Shown here: positions 9,405-17,848 of the stretch, piece after piece
Layout of the letters: each line of letters starts with the position of its first letter
How positions within the stretch are numbered: position 1 is the stretch's first letter
DNA from: Eledone cirrhosa
Lineage: Eukaryota > Mollusca > Cephalopoda > Octopoda > Eledonidae
Assembly: GCA_964016885.1 (NCBI GenBank)
Contig: OZ024741.1
Location: 413,098,312 to 413,162,311, forward strand
Length of the DNA stretch: 64,000 nt
Direction: 5' to 3'
Program-made: the position numbers and the translations under genes
The notes under the pieces: generated by a model
What the model was told of the DNA's origin: nothing
Seen by the model: only the letters and a program-made list of their open reading frames with translations
The model's database searches: none

Positions 9405-10019
9405 CTGCTAAAGTGTGTTTGTTAAATATTTTACTATAGATATGTGAGGGAGGGAAGCATTTATTTAAGGCACTAAAGAATAATGTAGGAATATTATTAT
9501 TAATAGAGATGGAGAAAGGAGCATTATACTAGATTATGTTTTTGTATCTAGGTCTTTTATTAAAGTTATTGGAATGATCATGATTAATTATTTTAATGTA
9601 AGATCTTCTAGGATTTGTTTCTTTACTGTATTTGATTTTATCAGGATAACCGACTTTAGAAAGCGCGTTATTATAGTAATTGGCGTTAGTATCAAAGATG
9701 TTTTTATTAGATGATAGGTTGGATATTCTTTTTCCAATATTACTAACTATAGCATTCTTAATATTAGTGGGGTGGTTAGATTTAAAATTAACACAATTTA
9801 GATTCTCATTGTTTTTATGGTAAGGGTAATATAGGCCGGTGTCAAGATTAAGAGATACATCCAAGAAGTTAGCTAGTTTGATGTTATCAAATTCAATTTT
9901 TAAGTTATGTTGGTTAAAGAGATTACGTATATTGTTCTTAATAATATTAAGGTTAACTATGTTGCAATTTAAGATAGTAAAAAGTCAATCGTCACGATAA
10001 ATTCCACCGCGAAGTTGAG
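9405..10019 (-). pseudogene. Reverse transcriptase C-terminal part of PLE copy B
   Basis: The minus strand begins abruptly at the catalytic box LRGGIYRDD (about 10013-9988) and continues in one frame through LDVSLNLDTGLYYPYHK, SNHPTNIKNAIV and GKRISNLSSNKNIFD to WYNAPF- and KCFPPSH-type motifs. The order equals copy C (FLDITLDLATGIYQPYHK, SNHPKSILK, RISNLSSNQDVFD). A TGA follows YRDD directly (9985-9987) and a TAG (9529-9531) sits at the tryptophan of the WYNAPF motif, so it is inactive. Everything N-terminal of YRDD is missing and replaced by the inverted arm. Confidence 0.75.
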
Positions 10020-10633
10020 GAAAGACAAAAATATTAACTATAACATCTCTTGGAGGAAGGTTTGCCTCTCCATACTTGAATGCCTCTCTATCCAAAACAT
10101 GTAATCTCTGTTTATGTAAGAAATTTACCATTATATCTAATTTAGATTCTATAATAAATAGACGCACTGACTTGTTTTCTCTCTGCTTGCATAAATTCCA
10201 CAGAACATTCCATAAAGTATACAGCTAATATCTAATACTTTACCAATTTAAAATCCTTTTTCTCAAAGGCACATAAATATATATATATATTTCTTTAAAA
10301 ATATACCGATCTTTCTACCTTATTTCAATGTTATTTATTATACATTATATAATACTAGTTACTCATTCTATATCATTCCTATTTATCACTTCCCTTTCTT
10401 CCTTTTTTCCTTTTTTCTTTTAATTTCTAACCTCTAATCTGTACCCTTTCTTCCTAGATACATCTCAATTCTCATTATTACTCACCACAATATATCCACT
10501 CTTCCTTCTTCCATCCTATCACTGGCCATAAAACTTACTATTACCCTTTAAAATACTTTATAGTATCACCTTAAAAAATCCTTCGCAAACATAAACATTT
10601 TTTTTTTTAAGTTAGATTATTCATCCTCAATTC

Positions 10634-10732
10634 ATTATTTTTTTATCCTTACGAGGTCGATAAAATAAAGTACCAGTAATGCACTGGGATAATTGCTGGC
10701 CTTGTGCCAAAAGTAGAAACAATTATTTTTTT
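10634..10732 (+). mobile_element. SINE 3' fragment with 11-bp target-site duplication
   Basis: A 77-bp insert (10645-10721) contains GAGGTCGATAAAATAAAGTA and GGCCTTGTGCCAAAAG, the same tail as at 21152-21230. It is flanked by identical ATTATTTTTTT at 10634-10644 and 10722-10732. The left arm of the palindrome has the empty site with a single copy (about 7507-7517), so this is a real retroposition into the right arm. Confidence 0.85.
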
Positions 10733-11556
10733 CTCCCTTTCATGCTCGTCTAACTTCTACATATTACACATCACAACACAAAAACAAACTTAAACCCTAA
10801 CTAATCTCCTTTATTACATTATATTATTACCATTAGGAAATACTTCATAAACATACATATTTTGTTGTTAAGGTCTTCTCCTTAAACACTATCACCTTCT
10901 TTGCTTTCTGCGCTCATTTGTAAACAAACTATTTACATATATTACACATACATATTACATTACATTAAAACAAACTTAAATACTAACTAATTCCTCTAAA
11001 TTCATAATTCTTCCACTCTTCTACTTCTTTTCACAATATATCCTTAATTACATTACTATTTTTTTTTTTATAATACATATCAACAATTTCTTTCCATCAC
11101 ACATATTAAACCCTTCAATATTCAAACCTTAACTTAATATTATTCTTAATACATATTAACAATTTCTTTTCATCGCACATATTATTAAACCCTTCAATAT
11201 ACAAACCTTAATTTAACATTATTCTTAAATTTTTCTCTTCGTTAATTTTCAAATTCTTTTAATTTATATATTATCTTCCAACGGTTTTTTTAACCTCTCT
11301 CTGTAAAACAATATATTTTTCACAGTTATAAAAGCTATCTCTCTCTCTCTCTCTATCACCCATCTCTCCTCCTAGCTCATCCTTCCTTATTATACTCCTC
11401 CCCCTCCATTCTTTACTCTCATCTCCTCTTTTTCATCCCCCCCCCTCATTTTTTTCCAAATCTAAAACTACTTTCCCAATCTAAAACTACTTTTCATATG
11501 TTGATTTAAAACTGCACTATTCACAAGTGTTTTTTAACCTTCATATCATGTCTCCC

Positions 11557-11627
11557 TATTTTATCTGACGAAAACGCAAATGTCATCGCATGATGATATT
11601 TGTTTTTGAAATGCGCATAATAAAATA
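11557..11627 (+). ncRNA. Type I hammerhead ribozyme motif (PLE copy B, right arm)
   Basis: The inverted twin of 6601-6671: UAUUUUAU (11557-11564), CUGACGA (11565-11571), the long stem II hairpin (11572-11607), GAA (11608-11610), AUGCGCAU (11611-11618), cleavage residue A (11619) and AUAAAAUA (11620-11627). All stems and core bases match those of the left arm. An RNA crossing the whole palindrome would contain one sense and one antisense hammerhead. Confidence 0.88.
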
Positions 11628-11655
11628 CATGGAACTCTTTTAACCATCTTTTGAT

Positions 11656-11657
<2 letters not shown>

Positions 11658-11704
<47 letters not shown>
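11658..11704. repeat. (TA)n between PLE copy B and LINE 2
   Basis: A pure TA tract forming the boundary between two different retroelements. Confidence 0.95.
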
Positions 11705-11706
<2 letters not shown>

Positions 11707-11801
11707 TCATCATCATCGTTTAACGTCCATGTTCCACGCTTGCATGGGTTTGGACGGGAGTTTTCCCACTTGAGGCAAGAGTGGTTGTCTTGCTCGCATA
11801 G

Positions 11802-12025
11802 GACTGTCTGGCGGGTTTTCTACAGTTGGATTCCCTTCCTAACACCAACCACATTTACAGTGTGGGGCTGGGAAGTTTATACCGTGTTGCCTACACGGCC
11901 ACATTACAGCGTGGACTGTCTGGCGGGTTTTCTACAGCTGGATGCCCTTCCTAACACCAACCACATTTACAGTGTGGGACTGGGAGGTTTTTACCGTGTT
12001 GCCTACACGGTCACATTACAGCGTG
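11802..12025. repeat. 112-bp tandem duplication in the LINE 2 3' region
   Basis: Two full copies (11802-11913 and 11914-12025), each holding GACTGTCTGGCGGGTTTTCT, CCCTTCCTAACACCAACC and CCGTGTTGCCTACACGG. A third, partial start follows at 12026. The CCTTCCTAACACCAACC core is the reverse complement of the GGTTGGTGTTAGGAAGG block in the SINE at 17395 and near the LINE 1 5' end (3732). Confidence 0.85.
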
Positions 12026-12192
12026 GGCTGTGTGTTTTTTGTCGTGACACCTACACGATCTCATTTGTTTCGGCCTGGATTTTGTGGCACCAACATAACT
12101 TTACATTGAAAGGGGCGGTGTGGATGGGGTGGTGGGACGAGGGTGTATTTTGTTAGAGATGCCTACTGACTGTAGTAGGTTTTACTTTGTAT

Positions 12193-12440
12193 TTAGGTAA
12201 GGCGGGTCTTATCTATTACTGAGTACCGCCAAAGGTCTCGGTCCAGTGACATTGTCTTGGAGAGGTGTAAGTGTGTGAGGTCGGAATTTATCAGCTCGTC
12301 CCAGGTTTTTCTGGGTCTGCCTACTCCGTGGCTACCGTCTATCTTTATTGCCCTGCACTTTGCTATACAGCTGTCGTCTTTCATGCGCATCACGTGACCA
12401 TACCAACGTAGCCTTCTCTCGAGTAAACAACATCTGATCC
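12193..12440 (-). pseudogene. LINE 2 ORF, C-terminal domain fragment
   Basis: LERRLRWYGHVMRMKDD, GRPRKTWDELINSDL and SLDRDLWRYSVIDKTR are read on the minus strand and end at a stop near 12193. The order and spacing equal the LINE 1 C-terminus (RRLRWYRHVMRMEDD, GRPRKTWAEVVRTDL, DRDKWRDAVLNKT), but residues differ widely between the motifs, so this is a separate LINE family. The 5' side is lost at the TA tract. Confidence 0.8.
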
Positions 12441-12442
12441 CT

Positions 12443-12443
<1 letters not shown>

Positions 12444-12510
<67 letters not shown>
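12444..12510. repeat. (TA)n microsatellite
   Basis: Pure TA tract of about 33 units between LINE 2 and the small ribozyme-bearing element. Confidence 0.95.
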
Positions 12511-12515
<5 letters not shown>

Positions 12516-12721
12516 ATATTTTGGGAGGGTCATGTTGCCAATAGGAAACACACGCACCAGTTGCTTTCACTTCAATTTATTATAATAAATTTATAAATTT
12601 CTGGGTGGTTGGTTGGTTCCACAACCAGATAGTTGTTTATATATAGTCATAGTTCTTTCGTCACACACTCTGTGACCTCTTCAGTGACTGGGCAACATGA
12701 CCCTCTCAAAGTATAACAATA
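12511..12721 (-). mobile_element. Small (~210 bp) element with inverted ends and a hammerhead; retrozyme-like
   Basis: The ends 12511-12539 and 12691-12719 are inverted repeats matching at 27 of 29 positions (GGCAACATGACCCTC on one side, GAGGGTCATGTTGCC on the other). TA tracts flank or nearly flank both sides. There is no coding capacity. A hammerhead core sits just inside one end on the minus strand. Size and content resemble retrozymes or an isolated PLE pseudo-LTR; which of these it is cannot be settled from one copy. Confidence 0.6.
12645..12689 (-). ncRNA. Hammerhead ribozyme motif in the small element
   Basis: Minus-strand order: AGUCA (stem I, 12689-12685), CUGAAGA (12684-12678), stem II GUCACA / UGUGAC with one extra G at its base (12677-12660), GAA (12659-12657), AGAACU (stem III, A-U and G-C pairs, 12656-12651), A as cleavage residue (12650), then UGACU (12649-12645), complementary to AGUCA. 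The unpaired G next to the core would weaken catalysis; in copy A the same position is paired, so this copy may have lost one C. Confidence 0.68.
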
Positions 12722-12776
12722 TCGGTTTCAACACACGATTTCAGATAAAGAATCTTGCTAAACAAATTCAGAAACG

Positions 12777-12779
<3 letters not shown>

Positions 12780-12841
<62 letters not shown>
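12780..12841. repeat. (TA)n microsatellite
   Basis: Pure TA tract of about 30 units. Confidence 0.95.
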
Positions 12842-12843
<2 letters not shown>

Positions 12844-13037
12844 GATAAATCTACCAAGAGTTTACGGTAGTGTCCAATCCGTATGAAGAACTCAATATAA
12901 TCCCGATATCATGGAAAGAAGAGATGCATTCAAAAATCACTTTCGGTGAAAGATAAACGGAATACAGAGTCAAGATAAAATGTTAAAAAAATAATGAATA
13001 AAACAATGAAACAGTTCCTTATATTAAACAAAAGAAG

Positions 13038-13190
13038 TTCATTATTTAACGATCGTTTCTAGGACATATATGTGTTAGAATTGGTATGCATATTCAACAG
13101 ATCTATGTACAAAATTATACAAAATTATACAAATTATCAAATATAATATACATACCAACACATACATATGCCGTCTTCAGAAATAATGAA
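13038..13190 (-). ncRNA. Hammerhead motif with a very long stem II (PLE copy C)
   Basis: Minus-strand order: UUCAUUAUUU (stem I, 13190-13181), CUGAAGA (13180-13174), a 114-nt insert (13173-13060) whose ends pair approximately (GGCAUAUGUAUGUGUUGG with CCAAUUCUAACACAUAUAUG plus GUCC), GAA (13059-13057), ACGAUCGU (stem III, 13056-13049), cleavage residue U (13048), and AAAUAAUGAA (13047-13038), which pairs over all 10 positions with the first strand. The core is complete. Stem II has a few unpaired bases at its base (C on one side, UA on the other), so activity is doubtful. Confidence 0.68.
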
Positions 13191-13429
13191 ATATATTTAT
13201 TGATAATAACAACAATTCAAAATTACAGGTCTGTTTGGGAACAGAGTTCAAATTGACCAATGAAATACACAAAATATATCAATAAAATACAGTTAGGTGT
13301 GTGTATATATGTAAGTAACTTCGTTCACAGATATGCATAAAAATATATGTTCACATGCATACGCATGTCGAAAAAATGTATGTAAATACAAAAAATTCAG
13401 GGCTAATGTCTCTGTATGTTTATAATCTA

Positions 13430-13760
13430 CAGATAAAATACACATACGCATATAAACATATATAGATTCTTATATACACACATATATATACGCACATTCA
13501 CACACACACGCGCATATACACATAAACATACACATACCCATGAACATACACACACACACTCACACACACACACACACACATATATGTATATATTATTATT
13601 ATAACTATATGGATATTTAGGCACACATAAACACTGCTACATATATTTTTACATCCAAATGCAGAAGTAGGTAAGGGGTTCAGTAATAACTAAGGATGTC
13701 AGGGAGCTGCCTATTTAAAAATGTATCTACAAATTTAGAAATAAAAAGAAATATATAAAA

Positions 13761-13806
<46 letters not shown>

Positions 13807-13866
13807 AAGTAAAATATACTCATACATAAAATACATACCGATATACATATACATATATATACACAT

Positions 13867-13963
<97 letters not shown>

Positions 13964-14187
13964 CATACACATACACATATACACGTACACATACACATAC
14001 ATACATAAATATACATACACATACATATATAAATACATAGACACACATACAAACACACATATATATAAAAATATATACATATATTCACAACTCACATACA
14101 TATATGTACACACACATACACACACACATATATATATATATATACACACATATATACATACAGACACACATATATACACACACATAT

Positions 14188-14218
<31 letters not shown>

Positions 14219-14467
14219 CATACACACACATATATACATATATATATATACACACACACAACGCACACACACACATACATATACGTATATATACACACAC
14301 ATACACATATCCATGTATGTATATACACATACAATCACACGCTCACACAACTCAGACAATTATGCACACATATATATATATACACATACACACATCCCTA
14401 CAAATATATATACACATATACGCACGCACGCATACATATATACATACACACATACTCATACATAGAC

Positions 14468-14500
<33 letters not shown>

Positions 14501-14523
14501 CATATATATACATACATACATAC

Positions 14524-14554
<31 letters not shown>

Positions 14555-14675
14555 CAATCATAGACACTTATTTACATGCGCACATATGTATTTTTATACT
14601 CACATATAAACACCCAAACATACATACCTACTTACATACACATACATTCATCCACGCTTACAAATATAAATAATT
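13430..14675. repeat. Long (CA)n/(TA)n/(CATA)n microsatellite region
   Basis: About 1.2 kb of CA, TA and ACATA-type repeats, including pure TA at 13770-13802 and 13885-13951 and a short unique patch at 13620-13740. Open frames on both strands are Tyr/Ile/Cys/Val or Thr/His strings produced by the repeats and are not genes. It ends at a G9 run near 14681. Confidence 0.95.
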
Positions 14676-14689
14676 ATAGGGGGGGGGGG

Positions 14690-15203
14690 AAGGGATTATA
14701 ATGATTAGTGGGAAAAAGTAAATATAGGTTTCAAGGAACATAGAATATTAATCTACATTTAGATCATAATATATGTTTACATAGTAGTTTCAGTATTAGG
14801 AAATGTAAGAAAGAAGGCAAAATTATGCATTTTAATATAAGTAGACTATTAATTAAAGGTTAACTAAATTAAAATTAGTTAATATATTGATTTCTAAGGT
14901 GTATACTACTTAGGTTTATAATATTTGAAGCGGAATTTTGAAGTTAAATAGTAGTAGATTATTAATTATATCATAACTAAATTAAAATATTAACATTATG
15001 GTATCAATATTAGGAAATGAATTTAGTAATAGGGAAAACCAAATCAAGTATTTCATCGGTAGTAGAATATAAATTATAGGTTAACTAAATTAAAGAATTA
15101 TATATTAATTTCTATAGTATATGTTAATTAGGTTTATAATAATTAAAGCAGATTTTGTATTTTATCTATAGTAGAATATAATTATAGGTTAACAAAAATT
15201 AAA

Positions 15204-15253
<50 letters not shown>

Positions 15254-15780
15254 TTTCAATTGTAAAGAATATATTAATTAGGTATATATTTAAAAATTTA
15301 TCTCAGTTTATGATTACATGATATTCTGCGATCCATCTGTATTGGAATTTTAATTTTCAGCTAATTAAATTAAAATTATAGGTAAACTAAATTAAAATTA
15401 ATTTATAAATAACTTTCTAAATTGTATATTAATTAGGTTTATAATATTAAAAAATATTTCTCTGTTATTACACGATGTTTTGTTATATTTCATCTATAAA
15501 GGAATTTTAATAAAAGGTTAAATAAACTAAAATTAATCTATAAATTAATTTACAAAGTATATATTAATTATGTTAATAATATTTAAAAGTTTTTCACTAT
15601 TTATGATTACACAATATTTTTTATCTCATCTGTATTAGAAATTTAATTAAATTAAATTTATAGGTTATCTACATTTAAATTAAATTATATATTAATTTCT
15701 AAATTTCTAAAATATATATTATTATTTAGGTTTATAATATTTAAATGTTTTTCTCAGTTTATGATTACACGATATAATTA
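14690..15780. repeat. Degenerate ~150-bp AT-rich tandem repeats
   Basis: TTAGGTTTATAATATTTAAA-like blocks recur at about 14910, 15127, 15272, 15430, 15566 and 15727. Each is followed by TTTATGATTACACGATAT-like words and preceded by AGGTTAACTAAATTAAAAT. Spacing is 134-217 bp. The last unit overlaps the 3' end of the PLE nuclease frame, so the array grew from the element's own 3' region. A (TA)n tract is at 15209-15244. Confidence 0.7.
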
Positions 15781-16180
15781 ATTCCTGTCGCTTATTTAAT
15801 AGGATATCTTTAGATTTCATTATTTCAAATAGTTCTTGGGAACATAATCTACATTCATTTCTGTTATTTTGATAAGGGGTGGCTCTTTTGAGCACACTCC
15901 AGGTCATATCATATTCTATATTCTTATTTCTATAACTATTAATTTTTTCTGCTAGAGATGTTGTATTAGCCAATGCGGCGTTTTTAAAACTATGTTTGTG
16001 GGTATTAAACCTTACCTTAAAATTGTTAGAAGTAGCTCCTATATATGAGCAAATAGAGTCTTTAGTTTTAACCTTACATTTATAAACTATGTTGTTAACA
16101 AGACAATTTCCTTTTAATGGGCAGTTTGCTTTGTTTCTACAGTTACAACCTTTCGTTAATTCTGTATTTGAGGAGATATT
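15722..16180 (-). pseudogene. GIY-YIG endonuclease of PLE copy C
   Basis: Minus-strand reading gives CNCRNKANCPLKGNCLVNN, IVYKCKVKTKD, then SYIGATSNNFKVRFNTHKHS, the GIY-YIG core with its conserved basic residues. MTWSVLKRATPYQNNRNECRLC and a C-terminal LNKRQELIISC follow. This is the standard nuclease end of Penelope-like proteins. The frame is nearly continuous to the stop at 15722 and is the best preserved nuclease in the window, although the upstream RT is in a shifted frame. Confidence 0.8.
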
Positions 16181-17142
16181 ATGGTTAGTTTGATGTATTG
16201 GTGGTATACTTATGGTTTTTTTACATTTATATGCATTATAGGCACTTATATTTTGTTTTATGTTTTTGGTTGTTGAGTATGAGAATTTAACTGTTGACCT
16301 ATTTAAGATTTGATGGTATTTGTGGTTTGGCGGGAAGTTTTTCTCTAGGATATAAAAATTTTTTTAGCAATATTATCCTTAATTTGTAAATTAAATGGAG
16401 CATTATACCAAGTAACTCGTCTATTCCGGTTTCTATGTTGTTTATTATTTTTATAGGTTGTATCGTGATGTTTACTAGGAGGATTAATGTTAATGACATC
16501 ACCACGTACATTTTTAGTTAGATTTATTGATTTAGGTGTTTTATCATGTTTATTAGGAGTTTTATTGTTAACATTTATTAGAGTTGTATGATGAGTAGTT
16601 TTTTGAGAGTTACTATAGTTTATATTAGAGTAGTTGTTGGTATTTTGGGGTATAGTGTGGGTGGCATTTAGGTGTGTACTTTTCATTTGGTGTTTGTTGG
16701 TAATATTAGGTTGTATGTTTATAGTATTTTTAGTAGAAGGTATATATTCTAATCTATTTTTGTGGCCACTTCTATCTAGAGCTTCGTTATAGAAGGTCGC
16801 ATTTTTATCAAATACATCTTGGTTAGATGAAAGGTTAGAAATTCTAAGTGATATATTATATGCAAGGTTTTTAAGGATAGATTTAGGGTGATTAGATTGT
16901 GAGTGTATGTAGTGTAAGTTTTGGTTGGGTTTATGGTAAGGTTGGTAGATACCCGTAGCTAAGTCTAAAGTTATATCTAGGAAATTAACTACTTTACTTG
17001 TGTTTTCAAAAGTAATATGAAGACTATAATAGTCTTTAAGGAAAGTTCTAATAAGCTTTTTGTTTTTTTCTATTTCTGAGAGGCTAAGGTTGTTGGAAAG
17101 AAGAAGACAGTCATCACGATATAAACCACCTTTAAGGTGGTA
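16180..17142 (-). pseudogene. Reverse transcriptase C-terminal part and linker of PLE copy C
   Basis: The frame opens in TA repeat and enters the element at HLKGGLYRDDCLLL, whose YRDD is the catalytic box. It continues with VVNFLDITLDLATGIYQPYH, SNHPKSILKN, RISNLSSNQDVFDKN, an Asn/Thr-rich linker and RRVTWYNAPFNLQIKDNI. Near 16345-16365 the frame changes; the continuation NFPPNHKYHQILN and TVKFSYSTTKNIK is in another frame. The N-terminal RT blocks are absent. In a functional element this protein copies the element RNA at a nicked site. Confidence 0.8.
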
Positions 17143-17160
17143 TATATATATATATATATA
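17142..17160. repeat. (TA)n at the PLE C / SINE junction
   Basis: A short TA tract; CCACCTTAAAGGTGG, a perfect inverted pair around TTAAA, lies directly beside it at the truncation point of the PLE. Confidence 0.85.
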
Positions 17161-17555
17161 GTGGAGGCACATGGCTTAGTGGTTAGAGCATTGGCCTTGC
17201 AATCGAAAGGTTGTGAGTTCAATTCTCAGACCAGGTGATGTGTTGTTTCCTTGAGCAAGACACTTTATTTCACATTGCTCCAGTTTACTCAGCTGTAGGA
17301 ATGAGAATTATAGGGACTGGGGTCCCTATCATTCCACTGCAAAGTGGTCGTGGAGGTGCCACTGAAAAAAAGCACCCAGCCCACACTGTAAATGAGGTTG
17401 GTGTTAGGAAGGGCATCCAGCTGTAGAAATCAAGCCAAAATCAGTTCCCATCCCACCCTTTCAAGCAGGGAAAAAGTGGACATAAAAATGATGATGATGA
17501 TTTTATAACCCATGCTAGCGTGGAAGATGGATGTTAAATGACGACGATGATGATA
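17161..17555 (+). mobile_element. tRNA-derived SINE with two LINE-like tails
   Basis: The head has an A box TGGCTTAGTGGTTAGAG (17172-17188) and a B box GGTTGTGAGTTCAATTC (17209-17225), the RNA polymerase III promoter. The body includes GAGGTTGGTGTTAGGAAGGG (17394) and a first tail CAAGCAGGGAAAAAGTGGAC then ATAAAAATGATGATGATGAT (to about 17500). A second tail, CCATGCTAGCGTGGAAGATG then GATGTTAAATGACGACGATG, follows to 17555. The first tail matches the 3' end of LINE 1, the second resembles that of LINE 2. Confidence 0.85.
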
Positions 17556-17565
17556 TATATAGGAA

Positions 17566-17638
17566 AAGAGTCAGGAGACCGATGGTTGGGCTCCGGCCAT
17601 TTTGACAGCTAGATCCCTACATATATAGGGCCCCGACT
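17566..17638. repeat. Short inverted repeat AGAGTC...GACTCT
   Basis: AGAGTCAGG at 17568 and CCCCGACTCT at 17629 can pair around a ~55-bp interior that itself contains CCCTACATATATAGGG. No hammerhead core is present. The function is unknown; it may be a small repeat inserted after the SINE. Confidence 0.45.
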
Positions 17639-17709
17639 CTCTAATATATTTATGTGTATATATGTTTCTGTGTATATATATAATATATTTATGTTTATTC
17701 ATTTTGTAG

Positions 17710-17848
17710 ACATTTACCAATTATTACATGGAATATTGGAACATATAAATCTGTTACTAAGTGAGGAATTATGGATAATTGTGGATAATACTCTTGTGGA
17801 CATTACTATTTTCCTCTGGAGAATTTTACTTCTCCACATCAATATAAG
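17710..17848 (+). CDS. Candidate internal exon of an unidentified host gene
   Basis: A 139-nt segment is preceded by a T-rich acceptor (TTTATTCATTTTGTAG, ending 17709) and followed by AAG|GTAAGTC at 17849, a near-perfect donor. Only one frame is open through it. It enters with two leftover bases, then reads IYQLLHGILEHINLLLSEEL and WIIVDNTLVDITIFLWRILL, ending LHINI with two bases over. The peptide is helical and hydrophobic with mixed charges, not low complexity. I do not recognise the family and see no neighbouring exon. It is the only place here that looks like host coding sequence, but it could also be a chance open segment or an old transposon piece. Confidence 0.45.

Larger units (their letters stand above)
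6564..11666 (-). mobile_element. Penelope-like element copy B, palindromic composite
   Basis: A minus-strand, 5'-truncated PLE (RT from the YRDD motif at about 10019, linker, GIY-YIG, 3' non-coding part, hammerhead at 6601-6671) is joined head-on to an inverted copy of its own 3' part (10020-11666), which carries the hammerhead again on the plus strand. The result is two ~1.6-kb inverted arms around a ~1.85-kb centre. Partial inverted or tandem joining is well known for Penelope-like elements. The centre also contains a foreign LTR-retrotransposon piece (8764-9404). Confidence 0.8.
10020..11666 (+). repeat. Right arm of the PLE inverted repeat
   Basis: Inverted copy of 6564-8176. Read on the plus strand it encodes the end of the GIY-YIG region starting with DKNINYNISWRKV, but a 5-bp deletion near 10063 (GTTTGCCTCT against GTTTGTTCTGCCTCT in the left arm) shifts the frame. 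It also carries a 77-bp SINE tail insertion with an 11-bp target duplication. The short TA tract at 10278-10290 is the counterpart of the long one in the left arm. Confidence 0.9.
11703..12446 (-). mobile_element. Second RTE-like LINE, 3' end only
   Basis: A minus-strand C-terminal domain (12193-12440) is followed by a 3' untranslated part with two 112-bp tandem repeats and the tail CAAGCGTGGAACATGGACGT then TAAACGATGATGATGATG. It is cut at its 5' side at a (TA)n tract (12447), which is ordinary 5' truncation. The tail is shared with SINEs in the window. Confidence 0.8.
13038..17142 (-). mobile_element. Penelope-like element copy C, 5'-truncated
   Basis: Minus strand: RT from the YRDD motif (17130), linker, GIY-YIG nuclease (to 15722), then 2.5 kb of AT-rich and CA/TA-rich DNA and a hammerhead fold (13038-13190). 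The RT is cut within a few residues of the same place as copy B. The 5' side touches a TA tract and a SINE. The distance from nuclease to ribozyme is longer than in copies A and B, mainly because of microsatellite growth; that the distant ribozyme belongs to this copy is inference. Confidence 0.7.

Noticed and set aside
13427..14673. Long Tyr/Ile/Cys/Val and Thr/His ORFs on both strands
   Set aside because: They are translations of CA/TA/CATA microsatellites.
17566..17638. A ribozyme in the AGAGTC inverted repeat
   Set aside because: No CUGANGA or GAA core in either strand; only a simple hairpin can be drawn.
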